Part shown: piece by piece, positions 1 to 7,152 of the stretch
Layout: every line of letters starts with the position of its first letter
Numbering within the stretch: the stretch's first letter is position 1
Assembly (NCBI GenBank): GCA_044225415.1
Contig: JBGAIO010000029.1
Span: 1-24,380, forward strand
Reading direction: 5' to 3'
From: JALORV01 sp044225415
GTDB lineage: Bacteria; Pseudomonadota; Gammaproteobacteria; Burkholderiales; Burkholderiaceae_F
DNA: 24,380 nucleotides
Made by a program: the position numbers and the translations under genes
The notes under the pieces: model-generated
Seen by the model: the letters and a program-made list of their open reading frames with translations, nothing else
Told to the model about the DNA's origin: nothing
Database searches by the model: none

Positions 1-261
1 ACGGCGGTCGACGTCAAGGGGCTGCTCGCGAAGAACGCATGCACCGCCTGCCACGCGGTCGACAGCAAGGTTGTCGGGCCGTCGTTCCGCGAGGTGGGCA
101 GCAAGTACGCGTCGCGTCCGGACGCGGAGGCGTACCTGGTGCAGAAGATCCGCGACGGCGGGCAGGGCGCATGGGGCACCGTGCCCATGCCGGCACAGCC
201 TGCCTTGAAGGTGGACGATGCGCGTGCGATTTCGCGCTGGATCCTGTCCGGCGCGAAATGA
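1..261 (+). CDS. c551/c552-type cytochrome c, C-terminal part (5' end outside window)
   Basis: The reading frame is open from the first base and ends with TGA at 259-261, giving 86 residues. A single haem-binding CTACH (residues 14-18 of the fragment) is followed by VGPSF and, near the end, WGTVPMP, whose Met63 is the expected distal haem ligand. This order and spacing are those of the small c551/c552 electron carriers. The protein should be periplasmic and accept electrons from thiosulfate oxidation, since soxY follows 109 bp downstream on the same strand. It could be a stand-alone small cytochrome or the C-terminal cytochrome domain of a larger subunit such as SoxD; the missing 5' part prevents a decision. 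The fold assignment is firm, the gene name is not. Confidence 0.85.
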   Translation, partial: TAVDVKGLLAKNACTACHAVDSKVVGPSFREVGSKYASRPDAEAYLVQKIRDGGQGAWGTVPMPAQPALKVDDARAISRWILSGAK

Positions 262-306
262 CGTGGGCAAGGCGCGCGGTGCGCTGATAGGAAAAGAAGG
301 GCAGTG

Positions 307-324
307 CCCCGCCTCACGGTGGGG
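307..324 (+). other. GC-rich hairpin between cytochrome c and soxY
   Basis: CCCCGCC (307-313) and GGTGGGG (318-324) can pair over seven positions, with one G-T wobble and a TCAC loop. The hairpin lies 46 bp upstream of the soxY start and is followed by a moderately AT-rich stretch without a T-run. It could be a weak terminator or a processing site separating the cytochrome transcript from soxYZAX. I see no convincing sigma-70 promoter in this 109-bp gap. Confidence 0.4.
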
Positions 325-370
325 TTCGATTAGAGTTATGGGCAGACCTTTCGGGAAGCTGGAGACGACA

Positions 371-838
371 ATGAACGTGCAACGCAGGGAATTCGTCAGG
401 GCCGGCGGCGTGCTGGGCCTGATGGTGGCCGCCGGGCTGCTGACGGCCGAAGAGGCGCGCGCGCAGCAGGCGGCGTGGAACAAGGCCGCCTTCGAGGCCA
501 AGACAATGGACGAAGCGGTCAAGGCGCTGGGCGGAACGACGCCGGCGGCCAGCGCCGACATCACGATCAACGCCCCTGACATCGCCGAAAACGGCGCGGT
601 GGTGCCGGTCGGCGTGGTGAGCAAGATCCCGAATACGCAGGGGATCTACATCCTCGTCGAGAAGAATCCGAACGCGCTGGCCGCGGGCTTCGGCATTCCT
701 GCGGGCACCGAGCCCAACGTCGCGACGCGCATCAAGATGGGCCAGACGTCGAACGTGCATGCGGTCGTCAGGGCCGACAACAAGTTCCATGTCGCCACCA
801 AGGAAGTGAAGGTGACGCTGGGCGGCTGCGGCGGCTAG
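371..838 (+). CDS. soxY: SoxY, sulfur-carrier subunit of SoxYZ
   Basis: SoxY carries the sulfur intermediate of the Sox pathway on a cysteine near its C-terminus. The protein has 155 residues and ends in GGCGG, so Cys153 is the carrier residue on the flexible tail typical of the family. The N-terminus is a twin-arginine leader (RREFVRAGG, Arg5-Arg6, then a hydrophobic stretch) with likely cleavage after ARA at residue 31. SoxY normally takes SoxZ through Tat with it. ATG 371 is preferred because GGAGA lies 6 nt upstream; an in-frame ATG at 338 lacks a ribosome-binding site and only lengthens the leader. soxZ follows 60 bp later. Confidence 0.95.
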   Translation: MNVQRREFVRAGGVLGLMVAAGLLTAEEARAQQAAWNKAAFEAKTMDEAVKALGGTTPAASADITINAPDIAENGAVVPVGVVSKIPNTQGIYILVEKNPNALAAGFGIPAGTEPNVATRIKMGQTSNVHAVVRADNKFHVATKEVKVTLGGCGG

Positions 839-898
839 GCCTCACCGGCGCAAGACTGAATACGAAGATACAGAACGCAAGAGACAGGGAGCAGATCC

Positions 899-1210
899 AT
901 GGCAGATCCGATGCGAATCCGCGCGACCGAACAGCCCGACGGCGTCGAGGTGCGCGTACTGATGGCCCACGAGATGGAGACCGGCCAGCGCAAGGACGCG
1001 TCCGGCACGCTGGTGCCGGCGCACTTCATCCAGACGGTCGTGGCCAGCCATGCCGGCAAGCCGGTGCTGACCGCCGAATGGGGTCCGGCGGTGGCGAAGA
1101 ACCCGTACCTGCAGTTCCGTTTCAAGGGCGGCAAGAAGGGCGAGAAGGTCACGGTCACGTGGACCGACAACAAGGGTGACACGCGCACCGACGAAGCCGT
1201 CATCGGCTGA
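899..1210 (+). CDS. soxZ: SoxZ, partner subunit of SoxYZ
   Basis: This 103-residue protein has the usual SoxZ length and features: an early MRIRA strand, the segment VLMAHEMETGQRKD, then PAHFIQ and a lysine-rich second half (KGGKKGEKVTVTW). It has no signal peptide, as expected for a protein exported together with SoxY. SoxZ forms a heterodimer with SoxY in the periplasm and presents the SoxY tail to SoxAX, SoxB and SoxCD. AGGGAG at 886-891 lies 7 nt before ATG 899 and supports the start. The order soxY-soxZ-soxA is one of the most conserved parts of sox clusters. Confidence 0.95.
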   Translation: MADPMRIRATEQPDGVEVRVLMAHEMETGQRKDASGTLVPAHFIQTVVASHAGKPVLTAEWGPAVAKNPYLQFRFKGGKKGEKVTVTWTDNKGDTRTDEAVIG

Positions 1211-1252
1211 AGGCTGACAGCCGACGGCTTTGCCAAAAAGGGGGGGAGACAC

Positions 1253-2074
1253 ATGAGGCAGCAGACTTGGGCCGCGGCGATGGCCGCCGTTGTCCTGGGC
1301 GTGGCCTGCGCAGGCGCGCAGGCGCAGAGCAACGCCACCGACGAGATCGCGAAGTACCGCGCAATGCTCCAGGACGGCAATCCGGCCGAACTGGTGGTCG
1401 CCAAGGGCGAAGGCCTGTACACCGCGAAGCGGGGGCCGAAGAACGTCGCGCTCTCCGAGACCTGCGACTTCGGCCTCGGCCGCGGCGTCATCAAGGGCGC
1501 CTACGCGCGCATGCCGCGCTACTTCGAGGACGTCGATGCGGTGCAGGATTTCGAGTCGCGGCTGGTGTGGTGCATGGTCACGCAGCAGGGTATGGATCGC
1601 GCCGCGGTGACGAAGAATCCGTATTCGGGCACCGCGCAGCCGCAGACCGACCTCGAAGCGCTGACCGCCTACGGTGTGGAGATGTCGCGCGGCGTGCCGG
1701 TCAATGTGCCGCAGGACCATCCGAAGGAGCGCGCCGCCTACGACCGTGGCCGCTACGCGTTCTTCATGCGCGGCGGTCCGTACGACTTCTCGTGCGCCAC
1801 CTGCCACGGCATCACCGGCCAGCGCATCCGCCTGCAGGACCTGCCCAACATCGCCAGCAACAAGTCCGACGCCGACCGCGCCTTCACGACCTGGCCCGCG
1901 TATCGCGTGTCGCAGGGCGCGCTGCGCACGATGCAGTGGCGGCTGTACGACTGCTTCCGCCAGCAGCGCTGGCCGGAACTGATCTTCCTGTCGCCCACCT
2001 CGGTGGATCTGATCACCTTCCTTGGCGTCAACGCCAACGGCGCCAAGATGGACGCGCCGGCCATCAAGCGCTGA
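1253..2074 (+). CDS. soxA: SoxA, mono-haem cytochrome subunit of SoxAX
   Basis: SoxA, with SoxX, oxidatively joins thiosulfate to the SoxY cysteine. The 273-residue protein has a Sec leader with likely cleavage after AQA at residue 24, one haem motif CATCH (Cys181, Cys184, His185), and Cys234 in RLYDCFRQQRWPE, the position of the active-site cysteine that ligates the haem as a persulfide in characterised SoxA. In the N-terminal domain the first haem of di-haem SoxA is absent; Cys71 and Cys107 remain and may form the disulfide seen in mono-haem types. The G-rich sequence with GGGAG at 1244-1248 is a good ribosome-binding site. The gap from soxZ is 42 bp. Confidence 0.95.
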   Translation: MRQQTWAAAMAAVVLGVACAGAQAQSNATDEIAKYRAMLQDGNPAELVVAKGEGLYTAKRGPKNVALSETCDFGLGRGVIKGAYARMPRYFEDVDAVQDFESRLVWCMVTQQGMDRAAVTKNPYSGTAQPQTDLEALTAYGVEMSRGVPVNVPQDHPKERAAYDRGRYAFFMRGGPYDFSCATCHGITGQRIRLQDLPNIASNKSDADRAFTTWPAYRVSQGALRTMQWRLYDCFRQQRWPELIFLSPTSVDLITFLGVNANGAKMDAPAIKR

Positions 2075-2084
2075 GGAGGCACCC

Positions 2085-2711
2085 ATGAAGACACGCATCA
2101 AGGTCATGCTGGCCGCGCTCTGCGGCACAGCTGTCGTCGCGGGCTGCGCGACCTACGTGGCGCCGACCAAGGAAGAGTCGACCGCCGCGGTCAAGGCCTC
2201 CTTCAAGGAACGCAGCATCGCCAAGCTCGACCGGCTGGACCAGAACGAGATCCAGGCGTTGTGCTCGGAGTCGCAGGCGGCCGGCAAGGAAATCCCCAAG
2301 GCGCAGGCTGAAGCCATGGAGGCGAAGATCCTCGCGACGATCAAGTACCCGGCGGACGGCAAGTACCTGGGCGACTTCAAGTCGGGCGAGCGCATCGCGC
2401 AGTCGGGCGTCGGGCTGCAGTGGAGCGACAACGAGAAGACCGTCAGCGGCGGCAACTGCTACGCCTGCCACCAGATCGCGCCGCAGGAGGTGTCGCACGG
2501 CAATATCGGACCGTCGCTGACCGGCTACGGCAAGCTGCGGGGCACGAGCGAGGCGACGCTGCGCTACACGTGGGGCAAGATCTGGAACACCCATGCCTAC
2601 CACCTGTGCTCGCAGATGCCGCGGTACGGCGCCGCCGGCATCCTCACGGAAGCGCAGATCAAGGACGTGATGGCGCTGCTGCTGGACCCGGCTTCGCCGG
2701 TCAACAAGTAG
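2085..2711 (+). CDS. soxX: SoxX, cytochrome c subunit of SoxAX, predicted lipoprotein
   Basis: SoxX is the electron-transferring cytochrome partner of SoxA. The protein has 208 residues with haem motif CYACH (Cys125-His129), the IGPSLTGYG segment and Met178 in SQMPRYG as likely sixth ligand. The N-terminus ends in VVAGC with Cys21, a lipobox, so this SoxX is predicted to be membrane anchored, whereas well-studied SoxX proteins are soluble. Residues about 25-115 form a long N-terminal extension before the cytochrome fold. AGGAGG at 2074-2079 overlaps the soxA stop and lies 5 nt before ATG 2085, indicating tight coupling with soxA. Confidence 0.93.
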   Translation: MKTRIKVMLAALCGTAVVAGCATYVAPTKEESTAAVKASFKERSIAKLDRLDQNEIQALCSESQAAGKEIPKAQAEAMEAKILATIKYPADGKYLGDFKSGERIAQSGVGLQWSDNEKTVSGGNCYACHQIAPQEVSHGNIGPSLTGYGKLRGTSEATLRYTWGKIWNTHAYHLCSQMPRYGAAGILTEAQIKDVMALLLDPASPVNK

Positions 2712-2722
2712 CCCGCGTCGGA

Positions 2723-2752
2723 CACGCATGGCCGCAGCGACGGCCATGCGTG
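2723..2752 (+). other. Perfect 12-bp hairpin between soxX and the soxW-like gene
   Basis: CACGCATGGCCG (2723-2734) is followed by a 6-nt loop and its exact reverse complement (2741-2752). The element starts 11 bp after the soxX stop and ends 13 bp before the next ATG. No T-run follows, so it is not a classical intrinsic terminator. It may protect the 3' end of soxYZAX mRNA or lower expression of the downstream genes. The downstream gene has no visible Shine-Dalgarno sequence, so the hairpin may also affect its translation. Confidence 0.6.
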
Positions 2753-2765
2753 CCGCGCAACCGCG

Positions 2766-3278
2766 ATGCAACGCCGCCGCTCGCTCGCCATCCTCGCCGG
2801 ACTGGCAATGGCAATGCCATGGGCCGGCGCGCGCGCCGACCGCCGCACGCCCGCCGCCACGTCACGGCCGCCGGTGCGCTGGGCCGACGTGAAGCTCATC
2901 GACGGCAGCACGCTGAAAGCAGCGGATCTTGAGGGCCGCACGGTCGTCGTCGAATACTGGGCGAGCTGGTGTCCGTTCTGCGCGAAGCAGAACCCGTTGA
3001 TCGAGAAACTGCATCGCAGCTCGGATCCGGCGACGCTGCGTGTGCTGACCTTCTCGATCGACAAGACCGAGAAGATTGCGCGCGACTACATGACGAAGCA
3101 CGGCTACACCTTCGCGGCGGGAATGGCGGGCACGCAGTCGGAAGGCTGGTTCGGCCAGCGCCAGGGGCTGCCCGAGGTGCACGTCGTCGATCCGCACGGG
3201 CGCATCGTGTTCAGCGAGATCGGCGAGATGTTCGAGGAAGACGTCGCCGCGCTGGCCCGCTTTGCCGCCCGCCGCTGA
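2766..3278 (+). CDS. soxW: Periplasmic thioredoxin-like protein (TlpA/SoxW type)
   Basis: The 170-residue protein has an arginine-rich leader (MQRRRSLAIL) with likely cleavage after ARA at residue 24, then a TlpA-like thioredoxin fold. The redox motif is WASWCPFCAK (Cys69, Cys72), and the later LPEVHVVDPHGRIV contains the cis-proline region and the final strands. It should reduce disulfides or persulfides in the periplasm. Its place between soxX and soxB suggests that it keeps the SoxY carrier cysteine or SoxA reduced, as proposed for SoxW/SoxS. The fold is certain; the name soxW rests on context. No good ribosome-binding site precedes ATG 2766. soxB begins 43 bp after its stop. Confidence 0.85.
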   Translation: MQRRRSLAILAGLAMAMPWAGARADRRTPAATSRPPVRWADVKLIDGSTLKAADLEGRTVVVEYWASWCPFCAKQNPLIEKLHRSSDPATLRVLTFSIDKTEKIARDYMTKHGYTFAAGMAGTQSEGWFGQRQGLPEVHVVDPHGRIVFSEIGEMFEEDVAALARFAARR

Positions 3279-3321
3279 GGCGGCCGGCGCAATTACCCAT
3301 CCGACTTTCCGCAGGTTCCGC

Positions 3322-5040
3322 ATGTCCATGCATCGACGCGAATTCCTCCAGCTGCTGGCGATGGCGGCCGCGGCCGGCCTGCCGATCGCCAGCCGCGACG
3401 CGCTCGCCGCCGCACCGGCCAGTGCATCGATGTACGACGTGCCACGCTTCGGCAACGTGCATCTGCTGCACTTCACCGACTGCCACGCGCAGCTGCTGCC
3501 CATCCATTTCCGCGAGCCCAGCGTCAACATCGGCGTCGGCGATGCGAAGGGGCAGCCGCCGCACCTGGTCGGCGAGCATCTGCTGAAGCACTTCGGCATC
3601 GCGCCCGGCACCGCCGATGCGCACGCCTTCACCTATCTCGATTTCGTCGAAGCGGCGAAGGTCTACGGCCGCGTCGGCGGCTTCGCCCACCTGGCGACGC
3701 TGGTCAGGCGGCTGAAGGCAGGTCGGCCGGGCGCACTGCTGCTCGACGGCGGCGATACCTGGCAGGGCTCGGCCACCGCGCTGTGGACGAAGGCGCAGGA
3801 CATGGTCGACGCCTGCAAGCTGCTCGGCGTCGACGTGATGACGTCGCACTGGGAGATGACCTACGGCGACAAGCGCGTGCAGGAAATCGTCGCGAAGGAC
3901 CTGAAGGGCCACGTCGACTTCGTCGCTCAGAACATCAAGACGACCGACTTCGGCGACCCGGTGTTTCCGGCGTACACGATGAAGTCGATGAATGGCGTGC
4001 CGGTGGCCGTCATCGGCCAGGCGTTTCCGTACACGCCGATCGCGAATCCACGGCATTTCGTGCCGGACTGGACCTTCGGCATCCAGGACGACAACCTGCA
4101 GAAAGTGGTTGACGAGGCGCGCGCGAAAGGCGCTCAGGTCGTGGTCGTCCTGTCCCACAACGGCATGGACGTCGACCTGAAGATGGCGTCGCGCGTGCGC
4201 GGCGTCGACGCCATCCTCGGCGGCCATACGCATGACGGCGTGCCCCAGCCGACGCGCGTGAAGAACGCCGGCGGCACGACGCTGGTCACCAATGCCGGCA
4301 GCAACGGGAAGTTTCTCGCGGTGCTGGACTTCGACGTGAAGGGCGGCAAGGTCGCGGACTTCCGCTACCGGCTGCTGCCGGTGTTCTCGAACCTGCTGCC
4401 CGCCGACGCGGCGATGAGCGACTACATCGCGCGCGTCCGCAAGCCCTTCGAGGCGAAGCTCGGCGAGAAGCTCGCCGTTACGGAAGGCCTGCTCTATCGG
4501 CGCGGCAACTTCAACGGCACCTTCGACCAGCTTGTCCTCGATGCAATGCTGCAGGTGAAGGGCGCGCAGATCGGCTTCTCGCCGGGCTTCCGCTGGGGCA
4601 CGAGCCTGCTGCCGGGCGCGACCATCACGATGGAACAGCTGATGGACCAGACGGCGACGACGTATTCGTACTCGACGCTGACCGACATGACCGGCGACAC
4701 GATCAAGACGATCCTCGAGGACGTCGCCGACAACCTGTTCAATCCCGACCCCTATCTGCAGCAGGGCGGCGACATGGTGCGGGTCGGCGGCATGAGCTAT
4801 GCGATCGATCCGCTGGCACCGATGGGCCGGCGCATCAGCGACATGCGGCTCGGCGGAGCGCCGATCGAAGCAGGCAGAACATACAAGGTCGCGGGCTGGG
4901 CGCCCGTCGCCGAAGGCGCCAGCGGCGAACCGATCTGGGACGTGGTGGCCACGTACCTGCGCGATCGCAAGGTGGTGAAGCCGGTGACGGCGAACCAGCC
5001 GGCGCTCAAGGGGATGGCCGGCAATCCGGGACTGGCCTGA
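3322..5040 (+). CDS. soxB: SoxB, sulfate-releasing sulfohydrolase
   Basis: SoxB is the dinuclear-manganese enzyme that hydrolyses the sulfonate from SoxY-bound thiosulfate and releases sulfate. The 572-residue protein belongs to the 5'-nucleotidase/metallophosphoesterase family. Metal-site motifs are FTDCHAQ (Asp53, His55), DGGDTWQG (Asp145), LSHNGMD (His279, Asn280) and GGHTHDG (His302, His304), followed by a nucleotidase C-terminal domain. A Tat leader (RREFLQLLAMAAAAGL, Arg5-Arg6) fits export of a folded metalloenzyme. ATG 3322 has GCAGG 6 nt upstream; an upstream in-frame start at 3262 would overlap the preceding gene and bury the leader, so it was not chosen. ATG 3328 is an equally plausible start two codons in. 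Confidence 0.95.
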   Translation: MSMHRREFLQLLAMAAAAGLPIASRDALAAAPASASMYDVPRFGNVHLLHFTDCHAQLLPIHFREPSVNIGVGDAKGQPPHLVGEHLLKHFGIAPGTADAHAFTYLDFVEAAKVYGRVGGFAHLATLVRRLKAGRPGALLLDGGDTWQGSATALWTKAQDMVDACKLLGVDVMTSHWEMTYGDKRVQEIVAKDLKGHVDFVAQNIKTTDFGDPVFPAYTMKSMNGVPVAVIGQAFPYTPIANPRHFVPDWTFGIQDDNLQKVVDEARAKGAQVVVVLSHNGMDVDLKMASRVRGVDAILGGHTHDGVPQPTRVKNAGGTTLVTNAGSNGKFLAVLDFDVKGGKVADFRYRLLPVFSNLLPADAAMSDYIARVRKPFEAKLGEKLAVTEGLLYRRGNFNGTFDQLVLDAMLQVKGAQIGFSPGFRWGTSLLPGATITMEQLMDQTATTYSYSTLTDMTGDTIKTILEDVADNLFNPDPYLQQGGDMVRVGGMSYAIDPLAPMGRRISDMRLGGAPIEAGRTYKVAGWAPVAEGASGEPIWDVVATYLRDRKVVKPVTANQPALKGMAGNPGLA

Positions 5041-5070
5041 CGCACGGTGAGCGCCGCGAAGTTCCACGCG

Positions 5071-5568
5071 ATGCGCCGTCGATCTCTGCTGACCGCGGCG
5101 CTGCTGTCGTGGCCGCTGCTGCGCGCCATGGCGCAGGACGAGCCGCTGCTGCCGCTCGCGTCCGACCTGCGCGGCCTTGGCGCCACCAGTCGGCGCACGC
5201 AGCAGCCGATCGTGCTGCTGTTCAGCACGCCGGGCTGCCCGTACTGCCGCGACGTGCGTCGCAACTATCTCGCGCCGATGCTGGCGGCGGGAACGCCGGT
5301 CGCGCCGGCGCCGCTGATCCAGGAAGTCGTCATCACGTCGAGTGCCGCGCTCGTCGACTTCGACGGCCGCGCGCTCACGCATGCGCAGTTCGCGGAGCGG
5401 CGCGGCGTCAGCGTTTCGCCGGTGGTGATGGCGCTGGACGGCCGCGGCCAGGTGATCGGCGAACCGCTGGTCGGGCTCGATGCGGCCGGCTTCTACAACG
5501 CCTACCTCGAAGCGCTGCTGGCGCGGGCGCGCGCGCAGGTCCGGACGCCGGCCCCCGCGACACGCTAG
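5071..5568 (+). CDS. Exported thioredoxin-fold protein following soxB (SoxS/SoxW-like role possible)
   Basis: This 165-residue protein has an arginine-rich leader (MRRRSLLTAALL, likely cleavage after AMA at residue 21) and a thioredoxin fold with STPGCPYCRDV (Cys56, Cys59). VSVSPVVM supplies the conserved cis-proline. The segment ALVDFDGRALTHAQFAERRGV before it resembles DsbG/thioredoxin-2-like periplasmic proteins. It lies 30 bp after soxB on the same strand and is the second thioredoxin of the cluster. A role in reactivating SoxYZ, as reported for SoxS, is plausible but inferred. An alternative GTG start at 5047 would add eight residues; ATG 5071 gives the cleaner signal peptide. Neither has a strong ribosome-binding site. 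Confidence 0.8.
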   Translation: MRRRSLLTAALLSWPLLRAMAQDEPLLPLASDLRGLGATSRRTQQPIVLLFSTPGCPYCRDVRRNYLAPMLAAGTPVAPAPLIQEVVITSSAALVDFDGRALTHAQFAERRGVSVSPVVMALDGRGQVIGEPLVGLDAAGFYNAYLEALLARARAQVRTPAPATR

Positions 5569-5636
5569 ACGGCATCCACGCGCGGGCCGGTCCTGCGCTA
5601 CCGTATCGACTGCACATCTGCCCGCTGGGGGTCGCC

Positions 5637-6140
5637 ATGATGGTCGCCATGACTGTCCGTTCCGCGCTGCTGGCCATCGCATTCGGGTCCGCGATGACCG
5701 GCGCCAGCGCGCAGGCTGCGCGCACCGAGCCGTCGCCCACGCCGGCCGCGTCGCAGTTCGTCATGGGCACGCGTCTGGGGCTGATCACCTGCAGCGACAA
5801 GTACAAGACCTATCTCGAGAAGCGCGAGCTGTATGCGCTGATGACCGAAGGCCAGCGTACGCCGCAGGGCACGCCGCCGTCCGACTCCGAGGCCACCGAC
5901 TGCATCCACCAGACCGCGCTGCGCGGCACGGCGCTCTACAAGAGCGCGCTGGCCGCGACGTCGAACCCGAAGGCCCGCGCCGCGTTCAGCGAGTACATGG
6001 TCGCGTGGGAGTCAGCACTGAAGACGCTGCGCGGGGCGCAGACGGAAACGGTGAAGCAGTTCCGTGCGCGGCAGAAACAGGTGGATGACCGGCTCAACGG
6101 GCTGCAGCAGAAGCTCGAGGCCGCGGCGGCCAGTGCGTAA
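5637..6140 (+). CDS. Exported protein of unknown function
   Basis: I do not recognise this 167-residue protein. A Sec-type leader is likely cleaved after ASA at residue 25. The mature part has two cysteines (Cys52 in LITCSDKY and Cys89 in ATDCIHQ) that could form one disulfide, and a charged C-terminal third (KQFRARQKQVDDRLNGLQQKL) likely to be an amphipathic helix or coiled coil. Starts at ATG 5637, 5640 and 5649 are all possible; a G-run lies just upstream of the first. It lies between the sox cluster and a META lipoprotein, with a 68-bp gap before it that shows no clear promoter. Its stop is 22 bp from the next start. Codon use matches the neighbours, so the gene appears real. Confidence 0.7.
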   Translation: MMVAMTVRSALLAIAFGSAMTGASAQAARTEPSPTPAASQFVMGTRLGLITCSDKYKTYLEKRELYALMTEGQRTPQGTPPSDSEATDCIHQTALRGTALYKSALAATSNPKARAAFSEYMVAWESALKTLRGAQTETVKQFRARQKQVDDRLNGLQQKLEAAAASA

Positions 6141-6162
6141 CGGGAGAAGCAGGGTGATCGGG

Positions 6163-6972
6163 ATGAAGCGCAACAGCGCAGCGTGGACGGCCGCGGTGCT
6201 GATCGGGTGTCTGGCGGCGGGGTGCACATCGATGACGACGACGGAATCGGCGGCTGCGTCCGCGCCGGCGGTGAGTGGCGCCAGCCCGCTCGATGGGACG
6301 GCCTGGGTGCTGTCGGCGTTGCCGGGACAGGTGCTCGACGCACGGGTGATGCCGGCGACGCTGGCCTTCGAGAAGGGTCGCGCAGCAGGCAGTGACGGTT
6401 GCAACCGCTACACCGCGCCGTATTCGGCGACCGCATCCTCGCTGACGCTGACCGGGCCCGCCGCGGGCACCCAGATGGCCTGCGCGCCCGACGTCATGCA
6501 GCGCGCGAACGCGTTCATGGCGGCGCTCACCGGCGCGAAGTCATGGCGCATCAGCGACGGCAATCTGCAGCTGATGAATGCCGGCGGCGCCGTCACCGCG
6601 ACGCTGGCGCCGCAGTCGCGCTCGCTCGCCGGCACCAGCTGGCAGGTCAACGGCATCAACAACGGTCGCCAGGCGGTGGTGAGCCTCGTCAAGGACACCA
6701 GCGTGACGATGCAGTTCGGTGCTGACAATCGCCTGGGCGGCTCGGCCGGCTGCAACAACTACACCGCAGCCTGGCAGGCAGACGGAAGCCGCATCCGCAT
6801 CATCGGCCCCGCCGCGACGCGAAAGCTGTGTCCCGGCGAAGGCGTGATGGAGCAGGAACAGGCCTTCCTGCGCGCCCTCGAGGCGGCGACCACTGTGCGC
6901 ATCGAAGGCAACCGGCTGGAACTGCGCGACGACAAGGGCGCGCTGCAGGTCGGCGCCGCGCGCGCGCCGTGA
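6163..6972 (+). CDS. Lipoprotein with two META/HslJ domains
   Basis: The 269-residue product begins with a lipoprotein leader ending LAAGC (Cys21). Two repeated domains follow. The first covers about residues 43-150, opening LDGTAWVLSAL with SDGCNRYTAPY around Cys80. The second covers about 154-262, opening LAGTSWQVNGI with SAGCNNYTAAW around Cys197. Both match the META domain of HslJ-type envelope proteins, which have been linked to novobiocin resistance and heat shock in Escherichia coli, but no precise activity is known. The tandem pair probably arose by duplication. ATG 6163 is chosen; GTG 6154 adds three residues and cannot be excluded. It sits at the end of the left-hand block, before a hairpin and a tRNA gene. 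Confidence 0.85.
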   Translation: MKRNSAAWTAAVLIGCLAAGCTSMTTTESAAASAPAVSGASPLDGTAWVLSALPGQVLDARVMPATLAFEKGRAAGSDGCNRYTAPYSATASSLTLTGPAAGTQMACAPDVMQRANAFMAALTGAKSWRISDGNLQLMNAGGAVTATLAPQSRSLAGTSWQVNGINNGRQAVVSLVKDTSVTMQFGADNRLGGSAGCNNYTAAWQADGSRIRIIGPAATRKLCPGEGVMEQEQAFLRALEAATTVRIEGNRLELRDDKGALQVGAARAP

Positions 6973-6983
6973 CCTGAGGTCAC
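6969..6983 (+). terminator. Hairpin over the META-gene stop codon
   Basis: GTGACC and GGTCAC form a perfect 6-bp stem around a TGA loop. The gene's own TGA stop (6970-6972) is within the left arm. Flanking GCGC sequence on both sides can extend the stem if one C is bulged. There is no T-run, so termination is only possible, not shown. Confidence 0.3.
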
Positions 6984-7022
6984 GCGCGACGCTTCCGACC
7001 GCTTGTTTGTCGTCGCGCAGGG

Positions 7023-7049
7023 CTGACCGGCGCCCAAAACCGGCACAAT
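7023..7049 (+). promoter_or_regulatory. Possible promoter of tRNA-Ser
   Basis: CACAAT at 7044-7049 resembles a -10 box and lies 9 nt before the tRNA 5' end. CTGACC at 7023-7028 matches four of six -35 positions, but the spacer is only 15 nt. The 9-mer ACAATCCGC here recurs at the promoter of the BMP gene (10727-10735). The assignment is tentative. Confidence 0.35.
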
Positions 7050-7058
7050 CCGCCCTCC

Positions 7059-7146
7059 GGAAGCGTGGCCGAGCGGTTTAAGGCACCGGTCTTGAAAACC
7101 GGCGACGGGCAACCGTCCGTGAGTTCGAATCTCACCGCTTCCGCCA
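7059..7146 (+). tRNA. tRNA-Ser (anticodon TGA), CCA encoded
   Basis: The acceptor arms GGAAGCG (7059-7065) and CGCTTCC (7136-7142) pair perfectly, followed by G and an encoded CCA (7144-7146). The anticodon stem CCGGT/ACCGG encloses the loop CTTGAAA with anticodon TGA, which reads UCN serine codons. A long variable arm (GACGG/CCGTC) is diagnostic of class II tRNAs such as tRNA-Ser, and GTGAG-TTCGAAT-CTCAC forms the T arm. The transporter gene begins only 6 nt after the CCA. Confidence 0.97.
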
Positions 7147-7152
7147 GCCCCC

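Noticed and set aside
338..370. ATG 338 as the soxY start.
   Set aside because: It is in frame but has no ribosome-binding site and would extend the Tat leader; ATG 371 has GGAGA at good spacing.
3211..5682. Long - strand open frame (823 codons) opposite soxB and its neighbours.
   Set aside because: Same compositional shadow; soxB on the + strand has all its metal-site motifs.
7059..7152. Integration site or genomic island beginning at the tRNA-Ser gene.
   Set aside because: No integrase, no repeated tRNA 3' fragment and no change of base composition are seen downstream.
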